DNA from: Gloeocapsa sp. PCC 73106
GTDB taxonomy: Bacteria > Cyanobacteriota > Cyanobacteriia > Cyanobacteriales > Gloeocapsaceae
NCBI RefSeq assembly: GCF_000332035.1
Contig: NZ_ALVY01000220.1
Coordinates: 1 to 64,000, forward strand
Reading direction: 5' to 3'
DNA: 64,000 bases
Notes under the pieces: model-generated
Databases searched by the model: none
What the model was told of the DNA's origin: nothing
The model's input: only the letters and a program-made list of their open reading frames with translations
Part shown: positions 1 through 7,594 of the stretch, one piece after another
Position numbering within the stretch: position 1 is the first letter of the stretch
How the letters are laid out: every line of letters starts with the position of its first letter
Program-made: the position numbers and the translations under genes

Positions 1-43
1 TGCTCCCTGCTCCGGTGCTCCCTGCTCCGGTGCTCCCTGCTCC
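1..43. repeat. 15-bp tandem repeat (STRR-like), in frame within a gene
   Basis: Three copies (two full, one lacking its last two bases) of a 15-bp unit built on TGCTCCCTGCTCCGG lie at the window edge. The unit contains the heptamer CTGCTCC, which recurs six times at 6844-6885. Because the period is a multiple of three, the array stays in frame in the minus-strand gene that it interrupts and encodes repeats of Glu-Gln-Gly-Ala-Pro. Short tandem repeats of this kind are well known between cyanobacterial genes; inside a coding frame they are less usual. The array may continue outside the window. Confidence 0.85.
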
Positions 44-156
44 CCTGTCATCGCAAAGACTTGCCCGTTCATGTATTCATACTTCATGGGTTGTTGTTCT
101 TCCCATAGAAGATACTCTTGAGGAGTCATTGATTGGCGTTGATGGTGAGCGATCAT
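1..156 (-). CDS. Uma2 family (DUF820) endonuclease-like protein, N-terminal part only
   Basis: Minus-strand frame running off the left edge. It starts at the ATG at 156, preceded by an AAGGA ribosome site. The visible 52 residues contain MTPQEYLLWEEQQP and YEYMNGQVFAMTG, which match the conserved start of the Uma2/DUF820 family, a PD-(D/E)XK-like family greatly expanded in cyanobacteria and of unclear cellular role. Directly after AMTG, where the family normally has GGT, the frame enters the 15-bp tandem repeat and reads EQGAP repeats. Whether the rest of the gene resumes beyond the repeat cannot be seen, so it may be intact with a repeat insertion or broken. It lies 18 bp downstream of the diguanylate cyclase on the same strand. 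Confidence 0.6.
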   Translation of the reverse strand, partial: MIAHHQRQSMTPQEYLLWEEQQPMKYEYMNGQVFAMTGEQGAPEQGAPEQGA

Positions 157-174
157 GAGCAATTTATCCTTAAT

Positions 175-1050
175 TTATAGCCAAATAACGCGGTTTCGCC
201 CCTCTTTTTTGGCTTTATACAGGGCATTATCAGCTCTAGCTAATGCTTTGTCAAATTCTTCTTGCTTCGGTTCGTATATAGTTCCACCAATACTCACGGT
301 GACTTTGGCTGTTATTGCACCAACAAATTCTAGATCAGCAATTTCTGAACGTATTCGTTCTAAAACAATATTGGAGCTTTTTAAATCTCCCTCGATTATA
401 ACTAAAAATTCTTCTCCTCCCCAACGCGCAGCAATATCCGGCTGTCTTATAGATTTTCCGAGATACTTACCAATGATTTTCAAGACATCATCTCCTGCTT
501 CGTGACCCCAAGTATCATTAATCTTTTTGAAATAATCAATATCAATGACACCCAAACCCCACGTTTCAAATACAATTTTTTGAGGTGTTTTCAATAATTC
601 AATCGCCCCTCTACGATTTAGTAATCCAGTCAAAAAATCAACGCTAGCTTGCTTCTTGAGTTTCCCCAGGGTTTCGGTCAAAATTGATAAAGTATGGTCC
701 AAATCTCTTAATAATTGTCCAGCTTCGTCTTTAAAGTTAGTAGGTAAAACTTTCATTTCATGCTTATTAAGATAATCTTTCAAAGCTTGACGAGTCATCA
801 TTACTGGAACTAAAAGCAGATAAAGACCCCATAGCGTAATTACTGTTCCCAGCAAAGTTCCTAACAAGATGATAATGCAGATCATCCAAAGTTGATTATC
901 TCTAGAAAATAAAAGCAGGTATGTAATTAAGCTTAGTAGAGGTATGTGAGTCCCCACAAAGCAAACTAAAAAAATCTTGCGAGGGTAAGATTGAAGCCAA
1001 ATAAAGCTATCAAGAGTTTGATATAGCCATAATGATTTTGTAATAACCAT
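175..1050 (-). CDS. membrane-anchored diguanylate cyclase (GGDEF)
   Basis: A 291-residue protein predicted to make cyclic di-GMP from two GTP. Two hydrophobic segments (about residues 25-48 and 52-83) anchor it in the membrane, a short helical linker follows (about 85-135), and the C-terminal half is a GGDEF domain. The signature is GGEEF at 211-215, an active variant, and RQPD at 202-205, five residues before it, is a complete RxxD inhibitory site, so product inhibition is expected. Other family landmarks seen are DxLTGLLNRRG and the metal-binding DIDYFKKIND. No periplasmic sensor domain is evident because the membrane segments are close together. It could share a transcript with the Uma2-type gene that follows. 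Confidence 0.9.
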   Translation of the reverse strand: MVITKSLWLYQTLDSFIWLQSYPRKIFLVCFVGTHIPLLSLITYLLLFSRDNQLWMICIIILLGTLLGTVITLWGLYLLLVPVMMTRQALKDYLNKHEMKVLPTNFKDEAGQLLRDLDHTLSILTETLGKLKKQASVDFLTGLLNRRGAIELLKTPQKIVFETWGLGVIDIDYFKKINDTWGHEAGDDVLKIIGKYLGKSIRQPDIAARWGGEEFLVIIEGDLKSSNIVLERIRSEIADLEFVGAITAKVTVSIGGTIYEPKQEEFDKALARADNALYKAKKEGRNRVIWL

Positions 1051-1154
1051 ATATAATAAACATCAACTTAATAAATGTATACTATAATATAAGGTATTTT
1101 TAGTTAAGTCAATAAGAGTAAAATGGTAATATATTAGGAGTTTTAATCCACTAT

Positions 1155-2426
1155 TTACATCATTTGTCTTAAAAAGGATAAGTCGGCTTTGCCAAAGTTA
1201 ACGCTAAAAGCGATATTTAAGTTTTCTAAAGCTTTGATTAACCAAGGTACGCCTTCTTTGGTAAAGGATTCGTAGTGAGTGAAGAGAATGGAAAAGCGTT
1301 TCTCTAGATGGGGTTTGACTTTGTGACATAATAGGACTATTTTTAATAGTAATCCTACGGTAGACGTGGCACCCATATTGGTAATTAAATCCATAAAGAT
1401 GTAGTGATTAGGGCGTTGATTACTCTCTACAACTAAAAAGTTTAATAATTGACTTGTAGTGCGTAATACTATAAACTCATCGGGCTTTTTCGTATCGCAA
1501 TGGGGTAAGATAGTTTGGATTTTTTTATAGAGTGTTTCGTTAAATTTGTGTCTACCGTATTTGGTATCTACAGATGTAATTAGATATTGGTACAGATCGT
1601 CTTTAAAGGTTTTGTAGTTGCTGGCTTGTCTACTGTGAGTAAGAAAACTATGGGAAAGATCTCGGTAGGTATATCCTGCTTCTACGGTTCCTACGAATTG
1701 TTTTAAAGCTACCCCTAACTCGCGATCGCTCAACAGTGTCGGATTACCTACTGGTTGAATGATCGTTTTACTGGGAACTATTAACTGTGTTTCAGGCGAT
1801 GTCTTTACTTGTCTTACTTTGTAAGTTACATACTTAGATAAGTCTATTTCAAAACGTTCTTGTAAACGCGACTGAATCTGTTTTACCGTTTTCTGATCTT
1901 CAAAATTACTGTCTTCTGAGAGTAAATAATGCTCATACAAGTAGGGATAACGATTGATTAAGTTCCCTACGTAGGTTGTATCTTTTCCTTCGCTGATTAC
2001 TCTGGCTAAACGTTTTAGTTTCAGACAGTGATCTGTTTTGGCAAATTCTATGACTAGTTCTCGTAGTCGTGCCGAAGTAGTTGAGTAGCTCCCTGTCGCT
2101 GGGGCCAGGTGTTCAAATAATTCAGCTAATGCTGGTATAGCACCTTGTAGCTGAGGCTGCATTTGCCACCGATTTACCAGAATGTGACAGCAGCGGTTGA
2201 GTATATAATTAAAGTTCTGTTCTCCCGTTTTGGAGTTAACTAGTCTAGCTAGTGCGACGCGTATCTGATGGTCGTAATAATCTTTGCCTTTGATAAAAAG
2301 ATGGCGAAACCCATCGATCACCTCTTCGGGAGATTGATGCTTTACACAGTCAAGCAGGTGATCGTATATTAACTGTTCCTCGTGACTTGTCTGTTGGAGG
2401 AAGCCTTCTTTCACTGATGTAACCAC
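1155..2426 (-). CDS. conserved hypothetical protein, 423 aa
   Basis: A 423-residue soluble protein that I do not recognise beyond a general resemblance to cyanobacterial hypotheticals. It starts at a GTG at 2426; no ATG lies in frame upstream. The N-terminal half (about 1-200) is helix-rich and polar. A Ser/Thr/Pro-containing linker around 205-230 joins it to a C-terminal half with a more hydrophobic segment (about 345-370, MGATSTVGLLLKIVLLCHK) that looks like a buried helix rather than a membrane span. There is no signal peptide and no catalytic motif. It diverges from murF with 147 bp between the starts. Codon use and the absence of frame breaks indicate a real gene; function unknown. Confidence 0.7.
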   Translation of the reverse strand: MVTSVKEGFLQQTSHEEQLIYDHLLDCVKHQSPEEVIDGFRHLFIKGKDYYDHQIRVALARLVNSKTGEQNFNYILNRCCHILVNRWQMQPQLQGAIPALAELFEHLAPATGSYSTTSARLRELVIEFAKTDHCLKLKRLARVISEGKDTTYVGNLINRYPYLYEHYLLSEDSNFEDQKTVKQIQSRLQERFEIDLSKYVTYKVRQVKTSPETQLIVPSKTIIQPVGNPTLLSDRELGVALKQFVGTVEAGYTYRDLSHSFLTHSRQASNYKTFKDDLYQYLITSVDTKYGRHKFNETLYKKIQTILPHCDTKKPDEFIVLRTTSQLLNFLVVESNQRPNHYIFMDLITNMGATSTVGLLLKIVLLCHKVKPHLEKRFSILFTHYESFTKEGVPWLIKALENLNIAFSVNFGKADLSFLRQMM

Positions 2427-2573
2427 CTCTTTTAGCCATCCTTAGTTGTTAGCTACTCTACTCAAATGCCACCCTTTGCCTTATATTATAGAACATAATC
2501 TTTTAAAAGAGCTCAGGTTTCTTACCTAAAATCATAGCAGCTACTTTTAGTTATTTTCTCGGTCTTAAAATCT

Positions 2574-3926
2574 ATGTCCCTAAGACTTTCTCTCGGTCAA
2601 CTCAGTAGGATTATGCAGCCAATTACGGTCACTAATTCTGTTAATTTAACTACAATTTTTCTGGAGGGAATCTCTACAGATAGTCGCTTTTTACAACCAG
2701 GGGAGGCTTTTCTGGCTTTAAAGGGAGAGAATTTTGACGGACACGATTTTATCGAATCTGCTTTAAGCCGAGGGGCGATCGCTCTGATTGTTGACCAGGA
2801 CCTATCCGTAAAGTTACTTACGCAAATTCCTCTGTTTCGGGTTAATAATACCCTCACCGCTTATCAAGAGATTGCTCACTGGTGGCGCACTCAGTTAAGC
2901 ATACCCGTTGTTGGTGTTACAGGCTCGGTGGGTAAAACGACTACCAAAGAGTTAATCGGGGGGATTTTAGCCACTCAGGGAAGAGTACTCAAAACAGAGG
3001 GTAACTATAACAACGAGATAGGAGTACCCAAGACTCTTTTAAAGATAGATAGTAGCCATGACTACGCGGTGATTGAAATGGCGATGCGAGGTAGGGGAGA
3101 AATCGCGCGGTTAACCCAAATAGCCAGCCCTACTATAGGAGTGATTACTAATGTGGGTACGGCTCACATCGGTAGGTTAGGCTCGATAGATGCTATTGCT
3201 CGTGCTAAGTGCGAGTTATTAGCTCAGATGCAACCGACGGGAGTAGCGGTACTTAATCATGATAACCAAAAACTGATGACGATCGCCACAGAGGTTTGGC
3301 GCGGTGAAACGGTTACTTTTGGTTTAGAGGGTGGAGACATCTGTGGTAAGCTTTTAGACCAGGAAATGATGAGAGTAGATGGTGTCGACTTACCCTTGCC
3401 CTTAAAAGGACGACACAACGCTTTAAACTATTTAGGGGCGATCGCTGTAGCTAAGGTGTTGGGGGTGGATTTGTTTCCTCTAACTCAGGGATTAGAAATC
3501 ACTATACCTGGGGGTAGGGCTAAAACCTATCAGCTTGAGTCGGATATTTGGATTTTAGATGAAACTTATAACGCGGGTTTAGAATCCATGTTAGCCGCTT
3601 TAGAATTGTTACAACAAACTCCTGGAAAACGTCGGATCGCTGTGCTGGGAACTATGAAAGAATTGGGAGAACATGGGCTTAATTTCCATCAACAAGTAGG
3701 AGAAGTGGTTAAAAAACTGGGTATTGATTATCTTTGCGTCTACGCTGATGAGGAAGTAACCAAGGCGATCGCTACTGGTGCAACAGGTGTTCAGTGCGCA
3801 ATTTTTAACAATCATCAGGAGTTACTTACCCATTTGCGCAGTCTAATTCAACCAGGCGATCGCTTGTTATTTAAGGCTTCTCGTTCAGTACAACTTGATC
3901 GCGTTGTGCAACAGTTAATTGTATGA
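2574..3926 (+). CDS. murF: UDP-N-acetylmuramoyl-tripeptide--D-alanyl-D-alanine ligase
   Basis: Cytoplasmic Mur ligase that adds D-Ala-D-Ala to the UDP-MurNAc-tripeptide, the last soluble step of peptidoglycan precursor synthesis. The 450-residue length is normal for MurF. The N-terminal substrate domain contains the DSR motif (TDSRFLQPGEAFLAL); the ATP loop GVTGSVGKTTTKE lies near residue 113; EMAMRGRGEI and TNVGTAHIGRLGS are further Mur-ligase blocks, and the C-terminal domain has DETYNAGLESM. It starts at an ATG at 2574. Its stop overlaps the start of the following glycosyltransferase by four bases, so the two are co-transcribed and probably translationally coupled. Confidence 0.95.
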   Translation: MSLRLSLGQLSRIMQPITVTNSVNLTTIFLEGISTDSRFLQPGEAFLALKGENFDGHDFIESALSRGAIALIVDQDLSVKLLTQIPLFRVNNTLTAYQEIAHWWRTQLSIPVVGVTGSVGKTTTKELIGGILATQGRVLKTEGNYNNEIGVPKTLLKIDSSHDYAVIEMAMRGRGEIARLTQIASPTIGVITNVGTAHIGRLGSIDAIARAKCELLAQMQPTGVAVLNHDNQKLMTIATEVWRGETVTFGLEGGDICGKLLDQEMMRVDGVDLPLPLKGRHNALNYLGAIAVAKVLGVDLFPLTQGLEITIPGGRAKTYQLESDIWILDETYNAGLESMLAALELLQQTPGKRRIAVLGTMKELGEHGLNFHQQVGEVVKKLGIDYLCVYADEEVTKAIATGATGVQCAIFNNHQELLTHLRSLIQPGDRLLFKASRSVQLDRVVQQLIV

Positions 3927-4885
3927 TGAAAGTTGAATTATCAATTGTCATTCCTATGTACAACGAAGAGTTAAACCTGGATTCTTTGTTTGAGCGACTA
4001 TTAAGGGTGATTTCCCAACTTGATAGCACATACGAAATTATTTGTATTAATGATGGCAGCAAGGATAACACTTTAGAACGTCTGGTGCAATATCACCATC
4101 AATATCCAGAGATTAAAATTATTAATTTGTCGCGCAATTTTGGCAAAGAAATCGCCCTATCTGCGGGAATTGATTACGCTACAGGAGACGCGGTGATTCC
4201 CATTGACGCTGATTTACAAGATCCACCCGAGTTAATTGGCTTGTTACTAGACAAATGGCGAGAGGGATACGACGTTGTTTACGCTACTAGAAGTTCCAGA
4301 CAGGGAGAAACCTGGCTCAAACGCTTCACAGCTAAAGGTTTCTATCAAACTCTCTCCAAACTGAGTTTTATTTCGATTCCTTCTAATACGGGAGACTTTC
4401 GCTTGTTAGATCGTCGAGTAGTAGAAGCGCTTAAAAAAATGCCAGAAAGAACTCGTTTCATGAAGGGATTATTCGCTTGGGTTGGTTTTAAACAAACAGC
4501 GATTTTTTTTGAACGTCACCCCCGCAATGGAGGCAAAACTACTTGGAATTATTGGCGCTTATGGAATTTAGCGATCGAAGGTATTACTTCTTTTAGTTCG
4601 GTACCTTTGAAAATTTGGAGTTATCTAGGCTTATTGATCTCTTGTTTCTCTTTTATCTATGCCAGTTTTTTGATCATTCGTACTCTTATTCTGGGTATCG
4701 ATGTTCCCGGTTACGCTTCGATCATCGTCGCCATTCTCTTTTTAGGAGGTATCCAATTAATTAGTTTAGGGATTATTGGGGAGTATCTCAGCCGCGTCTA
4801 CGAAGAGGTTAAGCAACGTCCCCTCTATTTGGTGCGAGATTATTATGGTTTAACTCCCCCTTTTTCAAGAGACAGGGGAGAGTAA
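3923..4885 (+). CDS. family 2 glycosyltransferase with C-terminal membrane helices (polyprenyl-phosphate type)
   Basis: A 320-residue GT2 enzyme of the DPM1/GtrB group, which move a sugar from a nucleotide donor to a polyprenyl phosphate. The GT-A domain has the start VIPMYNEE, INDGSKDNT, and the metal-binding DADLQDPPELI near residues 93-104. Two membrane helices follow (about 233-257 and 266-290), ending in a positively charged tail. The substrate cannot be told from the sequence. The ATGA overlap with murF suggests a link to cell-envelope synthesis. The gene ends 8 bp before the convergent psb28 stop. Confidence 0.9.
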   Translation: MMKVELSIVIPMYNEELNLDSLFERLLRVISQLDSTYEIICINDGSKDNTLERLVQYHHQYPEIKIINLSRNFGKEIALSAGIDYATGDAVIPIDADLQDPPELIGLLLDKWREGYDVVYATRSSRQGETWLKRFTAKGFYQTLSKLSFISIPSNTGDFRLLDRRVVEALKKMPERTRFMKGLFAWVGFKQTAIFFERHPRNGGKTTWNYWRLWNLAIEGITSFSSVPLKIWSYLGLLISCFSFIYASFLIIRTLILGIDVPGYASIIVAILFLGGIQLISLGIIGEYLSRVYEEVKQRPLYLVRDYYGLTPPFSRDRGE

Positions 4886-4892
4886 AAGTGCG

Positions 4893-5228
4893 TTAAGATT
4901 TAGTAAATTCTAAACCACTTTCTTCGGCATAGCGGGCCATAAAACGCATGAAGCGCTCCCATTGTTCGGGTGTTTTCATGACGTAGATTGCTTCTAAAGC
5001 TTGAGCTTTGCCATTGACAAATTTACCCTTAACTTCTCGGGTGATTATCTCTCCTTCTTCGTCCACTAGATACATTCCTGTTATTTCTTCTGTATTGTCG
5101 CTATCAAGGGCTTTAGGTAAGTCGAAATAAAAGGTAGCGGTACCACTTTGACCGTTGGCGGAACGTGTTAAGCGCACGTTGGGAATAGTCTCTTCTATGA
5201 TACCTTGAGTAAATTGGATATGAGCCAT
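4893..5228 (-). CDS. psb28: photosystem II assembly protein Psb28
   Basis: A 111-residue protein matching Psb28 over its full length: near the N-terminus [18 protein letters not shown], then [22 protein letters not shown], and the ending [14 protein letters not shown]. Psb28 is a soluble cytoplasmic-side factor that binds CP47-containing photosystem II assembly intermediates and influences CP47 and chlorophyll-protein biogenesis. Length and motifs are those of the standard cyanobacterial protein. It is a single gene, convergent with the glycosyltransferase and divergent from the DinG-like gene, with 67 bp to the latter's start. Confidence 0.96.
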   Translation of the reverse strand: MAHIQFTQGIIEETIPNVRLTRSANGQSGTATFYFDLPKALDSDNTEEITGMYLVDEEGEIITREVKGKFVNGKAQALEAIYVMKTPEQWERFMRFMARYAEESGLEFTKS

Positions 5229-5295
5229 ACTGTTATCTTTGTTGTTATTGGTTTTTTTATCTTCTCACACAAACTGACCCTATGGATAAGACTAT

Positions 5296-6795
5296 ATGCT
5301 GCTTGAAGTTGAGGTTCATACTTCCCTAAGAGCTTATCTGAGAGAACATAGTGAGATGAATTGGCCCCATTATCTAACGATGGCGCGTCTAATCGCTCGC
5401 ACACTGCGTTTAGGACGTTCTACTTTAATTCAAACGGGAACAGAGGTTAAACGCTATAGTATAAGTTATTTAATACCCGCTTTACTTAGTCGGGAAGCCG
5501 TTTTATTAGTTTTACCCGAAGCTTGGCAACAGCAATATTTAGAGAGGGAAATCCCTCAACTGCAAAAGTGGTTAAAAACCGATAAAACGGTGATTAAAGG
5601 GGATAAATGGTTCAATTATGCTGGTTTTTCCGGTTTGATTGTTACCTCTCCTCAACTCTGGTTGAGCGATCGCCTACACAACCAAGGTCTTTTTCCTTCC
5701 TCTGTACCCACTTTAATCGATCAAGGGGGAGATTTAGAAACCTGGGCGCGTCAACAACTGACTTTTAATCTTACACCTCAAGATTGGTGGCAACAGCAGC
5801 AACGGTCTCCATCTCAACAAGGGGCGATCGCTACTTTGAGAATGGATATTACCCAAAAGCTCTATCAAAATCCTGTCAATCCCTACAATTGTTACGCTCT
5901 AGATCAGATGATTCAGGAACAATTACAGGCAATCTGTGCTAATTTGGAGGCTGACGCTTCATTATCTCCAGCTTTTGCTTGTTTTTGGCACCAATGGCAA
6001 CAACCAGAACAGATTCTCTGGGCTTCTTTAGATAGAAGTACGGGAAAGTTTCAGTTATATTTGGCGCCTAATTCTGTGGCTGAATCTTTGAGTCGTGTCT
6101 GGTTACAACAGCCTATAGTAATTATGGATCGGTTTTTAGATAAGGAAGTAGACGCTTCTCTGTATCGTGCTGCTTTGGGTTTAGAAAGTCTGCTTTGTTT
6201 ACATTTTAGACCTGATCGCCAGAGTCAATCGATTCAATTATATTCCCCCGATCGCTTTCCTTTTCCCAATACGCCTCAATTTCAACCCGCACTTTTACGA
6301 GAACTTAGTTATCTGGTTAATTTGGCGATTCGTACTCACCGAGGGGTTGTCATTCTGGTAGAGGATGTTCCCTTGAAAGCACAAGTAGCGGCTAATTTAG
6401 CGGCGGAATTTGGTTCCAGAGTACAATTAGAGACTGTAGATGTGTTTAATCCTAGTATTTTGGTCAGTGGTTGGGAATTTTGGCGTAGTTATCAAAATCA
6501 ATTCTCGCCACCTCATTTATTAATTATAGCGACTCTCCCTTTACCTTCTTTGGAAAATCCTGTGGTAGCGAGTCAAGTAACGTACTATAAACAAAAGCGT
6601 CTAGATTGGTTTCGCTGTTATCTTTTACCTACCGCTTTGAGGGAAATGCAAAAGGCGATCGCTCCTGTTCGCGACTCTCAAGGTATGTTAGTAATTCTTG
6701 ATAATAGGGTTAATTATCGTAGTTATGGTAATGATATTTTACAAGCTCTTGAACCGTGCGATCGAATTAATCGACCCAGTGTTATTGATTTTTGA
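5296..6795 (+). CDS. DinG/XPD-like helicase homologue with degenerate ATPase motifs
   Basis: A 499-residue protein laid out like a DinG-type superfamily 2 helicase but without readable catalytic motifs. Near residues 44-56 the Walker A position reads IQTGTEVKRYS where active DinG proteins have GTGxGK(S/T). Near residue 141 the DEAH box position reads LIDQGGDLETWAR. The surrounding framework (SYLIPALL, ETWARQQL, and a C-terminal segment VVILVEDVPLK) is retained. The frame is open throughout, so this is not a simple decayed gene. ATP-driven unwinding is unlikely; a structural or DNA-binding role is possible. It starts at an ATG at 5296, and the conserved segment begins before the next Met (residue 21). 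Confidence 0.65.
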   Translation: MLLEVEVHTSLRAYLREHSEMNWPHYLTMARLIARTLRLGRSTLIQTGTEVKRYSISYLIPALLSREAVLLVLPEAWQQQYLEREIPQLQKWLKTDKTVIKGDKWFNYAGFSGLIVTSPQLWLSDRLHNQGLFPSSVPTLIDQGGDLETWARQQLTFNLTPQDWWQQQQRSPSQQGAIATLRMDITQKLYQNPVNPYNCYALDQMIQEQLQAICANLEADASLSPAFACFWHQWQQPEQILWASLDRSTGKFQLYLAPNSVAESLSRVWLQQPIVIMDRFLDKEVDASLYRAALGLESLLCLHFRPDRQSQSIQLYSPDRFPFPNTPQFQPALLRELSYLVNLAIRTHRGVVILVEDVPLKAQVAANLAAEFGSRVQLETVDVFNPSILVSGWEFWRSYQNQFSPPHLLIIATLPLPSLENPVVASQVTYYKQKRLDWFRCYLLPTALREMQKAIAPVRDSQGMLVILDNRVNYRSYGNDILQALEPCDRINRPSVIDF

Positions 6796-6843
6796 ATAAA
6801 CGTAAAAAAAAATAACAAGTGTAAATAAAGCTGAAATCCTTAC

Positions 6844-6890
6844 CTGCTCCCTGCTCCCTGCTCCCTGCTCCCTGCTCCCTGCTCCCTGCC
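6844..6890. repeat. heptanucleotide tandem repeat (CTGCTCC)6 plus partial copy
   Basis: Six perfect copies of CTGCTCC occupy 6844-6885, followed by CTGCC. It is a short tandemly repeated repetitive (STRR) array of the type common in cyanobacterial intergenic DNA. The same heptamer forms the core of the 15-bp array at the left end of the window. It lies between the DinG-like gene and the Phd-type antitoxin; the minus-strand frame through it is an artefact of its period. Confidence 0.95.
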
Positions 6891-6927
6891 TAATCTTTCC
6901 GTTTTCCTTCCAACAGCATTTAAACTC

Positions 6928-6958
6928 TGCTAGAATGTGACTACAAGATGACCACATT
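6928..6958 (+). promoter_or_regulatory. extended -10 promoter overlapped by an inverted repeat
   Basis: TGCTAGAAT at 6928-6936 is a good extended -10 element. It overlaps the left arm of the inverted repeat AATGTG (6934-6939) / CACATT (6953-6958), which covers the expected start of transcription 13-37 bp before the Phd-type gene. Antitoxins of this family repress their own promoters, so this is a candidate autoregulatory operator. No convincing -35 box is seen. Confidence 0.45.
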
Positions 6959-6970
6959 TTTTTAGGTAAA

Positions 6971-7216
6971 ATGAAAAGTATAGGCATACGCGAGTTTAGG
7001 GACAAAGCTACTCACTACTTAGCCAGCAGCGAAGTCGTAGCGGTAAAACGGCACGGCAAGTTAGTAGGATTCTATATTCCCGTCAAGGAATCAGATGAAG
7101 AGGAAGTCCAACGAGCTATCAAGCGACTGTCTGAGACGGTAGAAGCTGCCTTAGCTGAAAGTGGATTGTCTGAAGAGGAACTAGCCCGCGCTTTAGCTCT
7201 ATCAGTAGGGGAGTGA
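6971..7216 (+). CDS. Phd/YefM-type antitoxin, no partner toxin adjacent
   Basis: An 81-residue protein. The N-terminal half (IGIREFRDKATHYLASSE, VVAVKRHGKLVGFYIPV) matches the DNA-binding part of Phd/YefM antitoxins, which bind operator DNA and neutralise a toxin through their C-terminal tail. The C-terminal half is an acidic, alanine-rich helix (about 42-78) as expected for a toxin-binding tail. A VapC or Doc toxin would normally follow; instead a truncated minus-strand frame abuts its 3' end. It is therefore an orphan antitoxin, or its toxin has been lost. Confidence 0.75.
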   Translation: MKSIGIREFRDKATHYLASSEVVAVKRHGKLVGFYIPVKESDEEEVQRAIKRLSETVEAALAESGLSEEELARALALSVGE

Positions 7217-7227
7217 AGTGCGCTTAG

Positions 7228-7341
7228 AGAAAGGCTAGGACGACCAACCATGAGACGGACAACCTCCTCATCAGGTATTTGTTCTAGGGCTGCTTTTATT
7301 TCTTTGGCTGTGCCTTGAATAACTCTAGCTTGTCTTGTCAT
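7228..7341 (-). pseudogene. 5' part of a small antitoxin-like gene, cut off at the Phd gene's 3' end
   Basis: Starts at the ATG at 7341 behind a strong AGGAGG ribosome site. The first 38 residues (VIQGTAKEIKAALEQIPDEE, then VRLMVGRPSLS) resemble a family of small cyanobacterial proteins often found beside toxins. After residue 38 the frame runs on to 7072 as the antisense of the Phd-type gene, giving a serine-rich tail without family character. The gene has therefore lost its 3' end by a deletion or rearrangement that joined it tail-to-tail to the Phd gene. It may still be translated. Confidence 0.55.
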
Positions 7342-7461
7342 TATTACTCCTCCTTTGATGCAATTATATCATCTGTAACTTCTCTTTTTATAACTCTATA
7401 CCCATATAACTAATGTTTTGGGTTGCTACAATTAGGTGACCCTATTTTCAAGTACTCAAAA

Positions 7462-7515
7462 TTACTGGATTTTCAACAAGAATCTGATTTAATCAGTTGG
7501 TTGTCTAGTGTATGA
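7462..7515 (+). pseudogene. 3'-terminal fragment of an Rpn/DUF4351 gene, copy 1
   Basis: Seventeen codons reading LLDFQQESDLISWLSSV and a stop. This is the extreme C-terminus of the Rpn family protein seen at 13058-13624 (LLDFQQKADLISWLSNR). The similarity begins abruptly at TTACTGGAT, so only the tail survives. An extended copy of the same tail precedes the second Calx-beta gene. Confidence 0.8.
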
Positions 7516-7594
7516 AAAAGATTGTAACAATATCAACTTTTTCAAGTGAAAGATACTACAATGGGAAAGTTGACTCAAAGTAATCAAGAAAATT

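Larger units (their letters stand above)
7217..7594. other. intergenic stretch with two gene remnants
   Basis: This 378-bp gap holds the truncated minus-strand gene (7228-7341) and the Rpn tail (7462-7515). The last 80 bp form the leader of the first Calx-beta gene and are conserved before the second one, so they probably contain its promoter. Nothing else is evident. Confidence 0.7.

Noticed and set aside
6844-6890. Possible CRISPR array
   Set aside because: The units are contiguous 7-mers without spacers.
6739-7005. 88-residue minus-strand frame with GAGSREQ repeats
   Set aside because: It is the translation of the heptamer array and has no start signal or family match.
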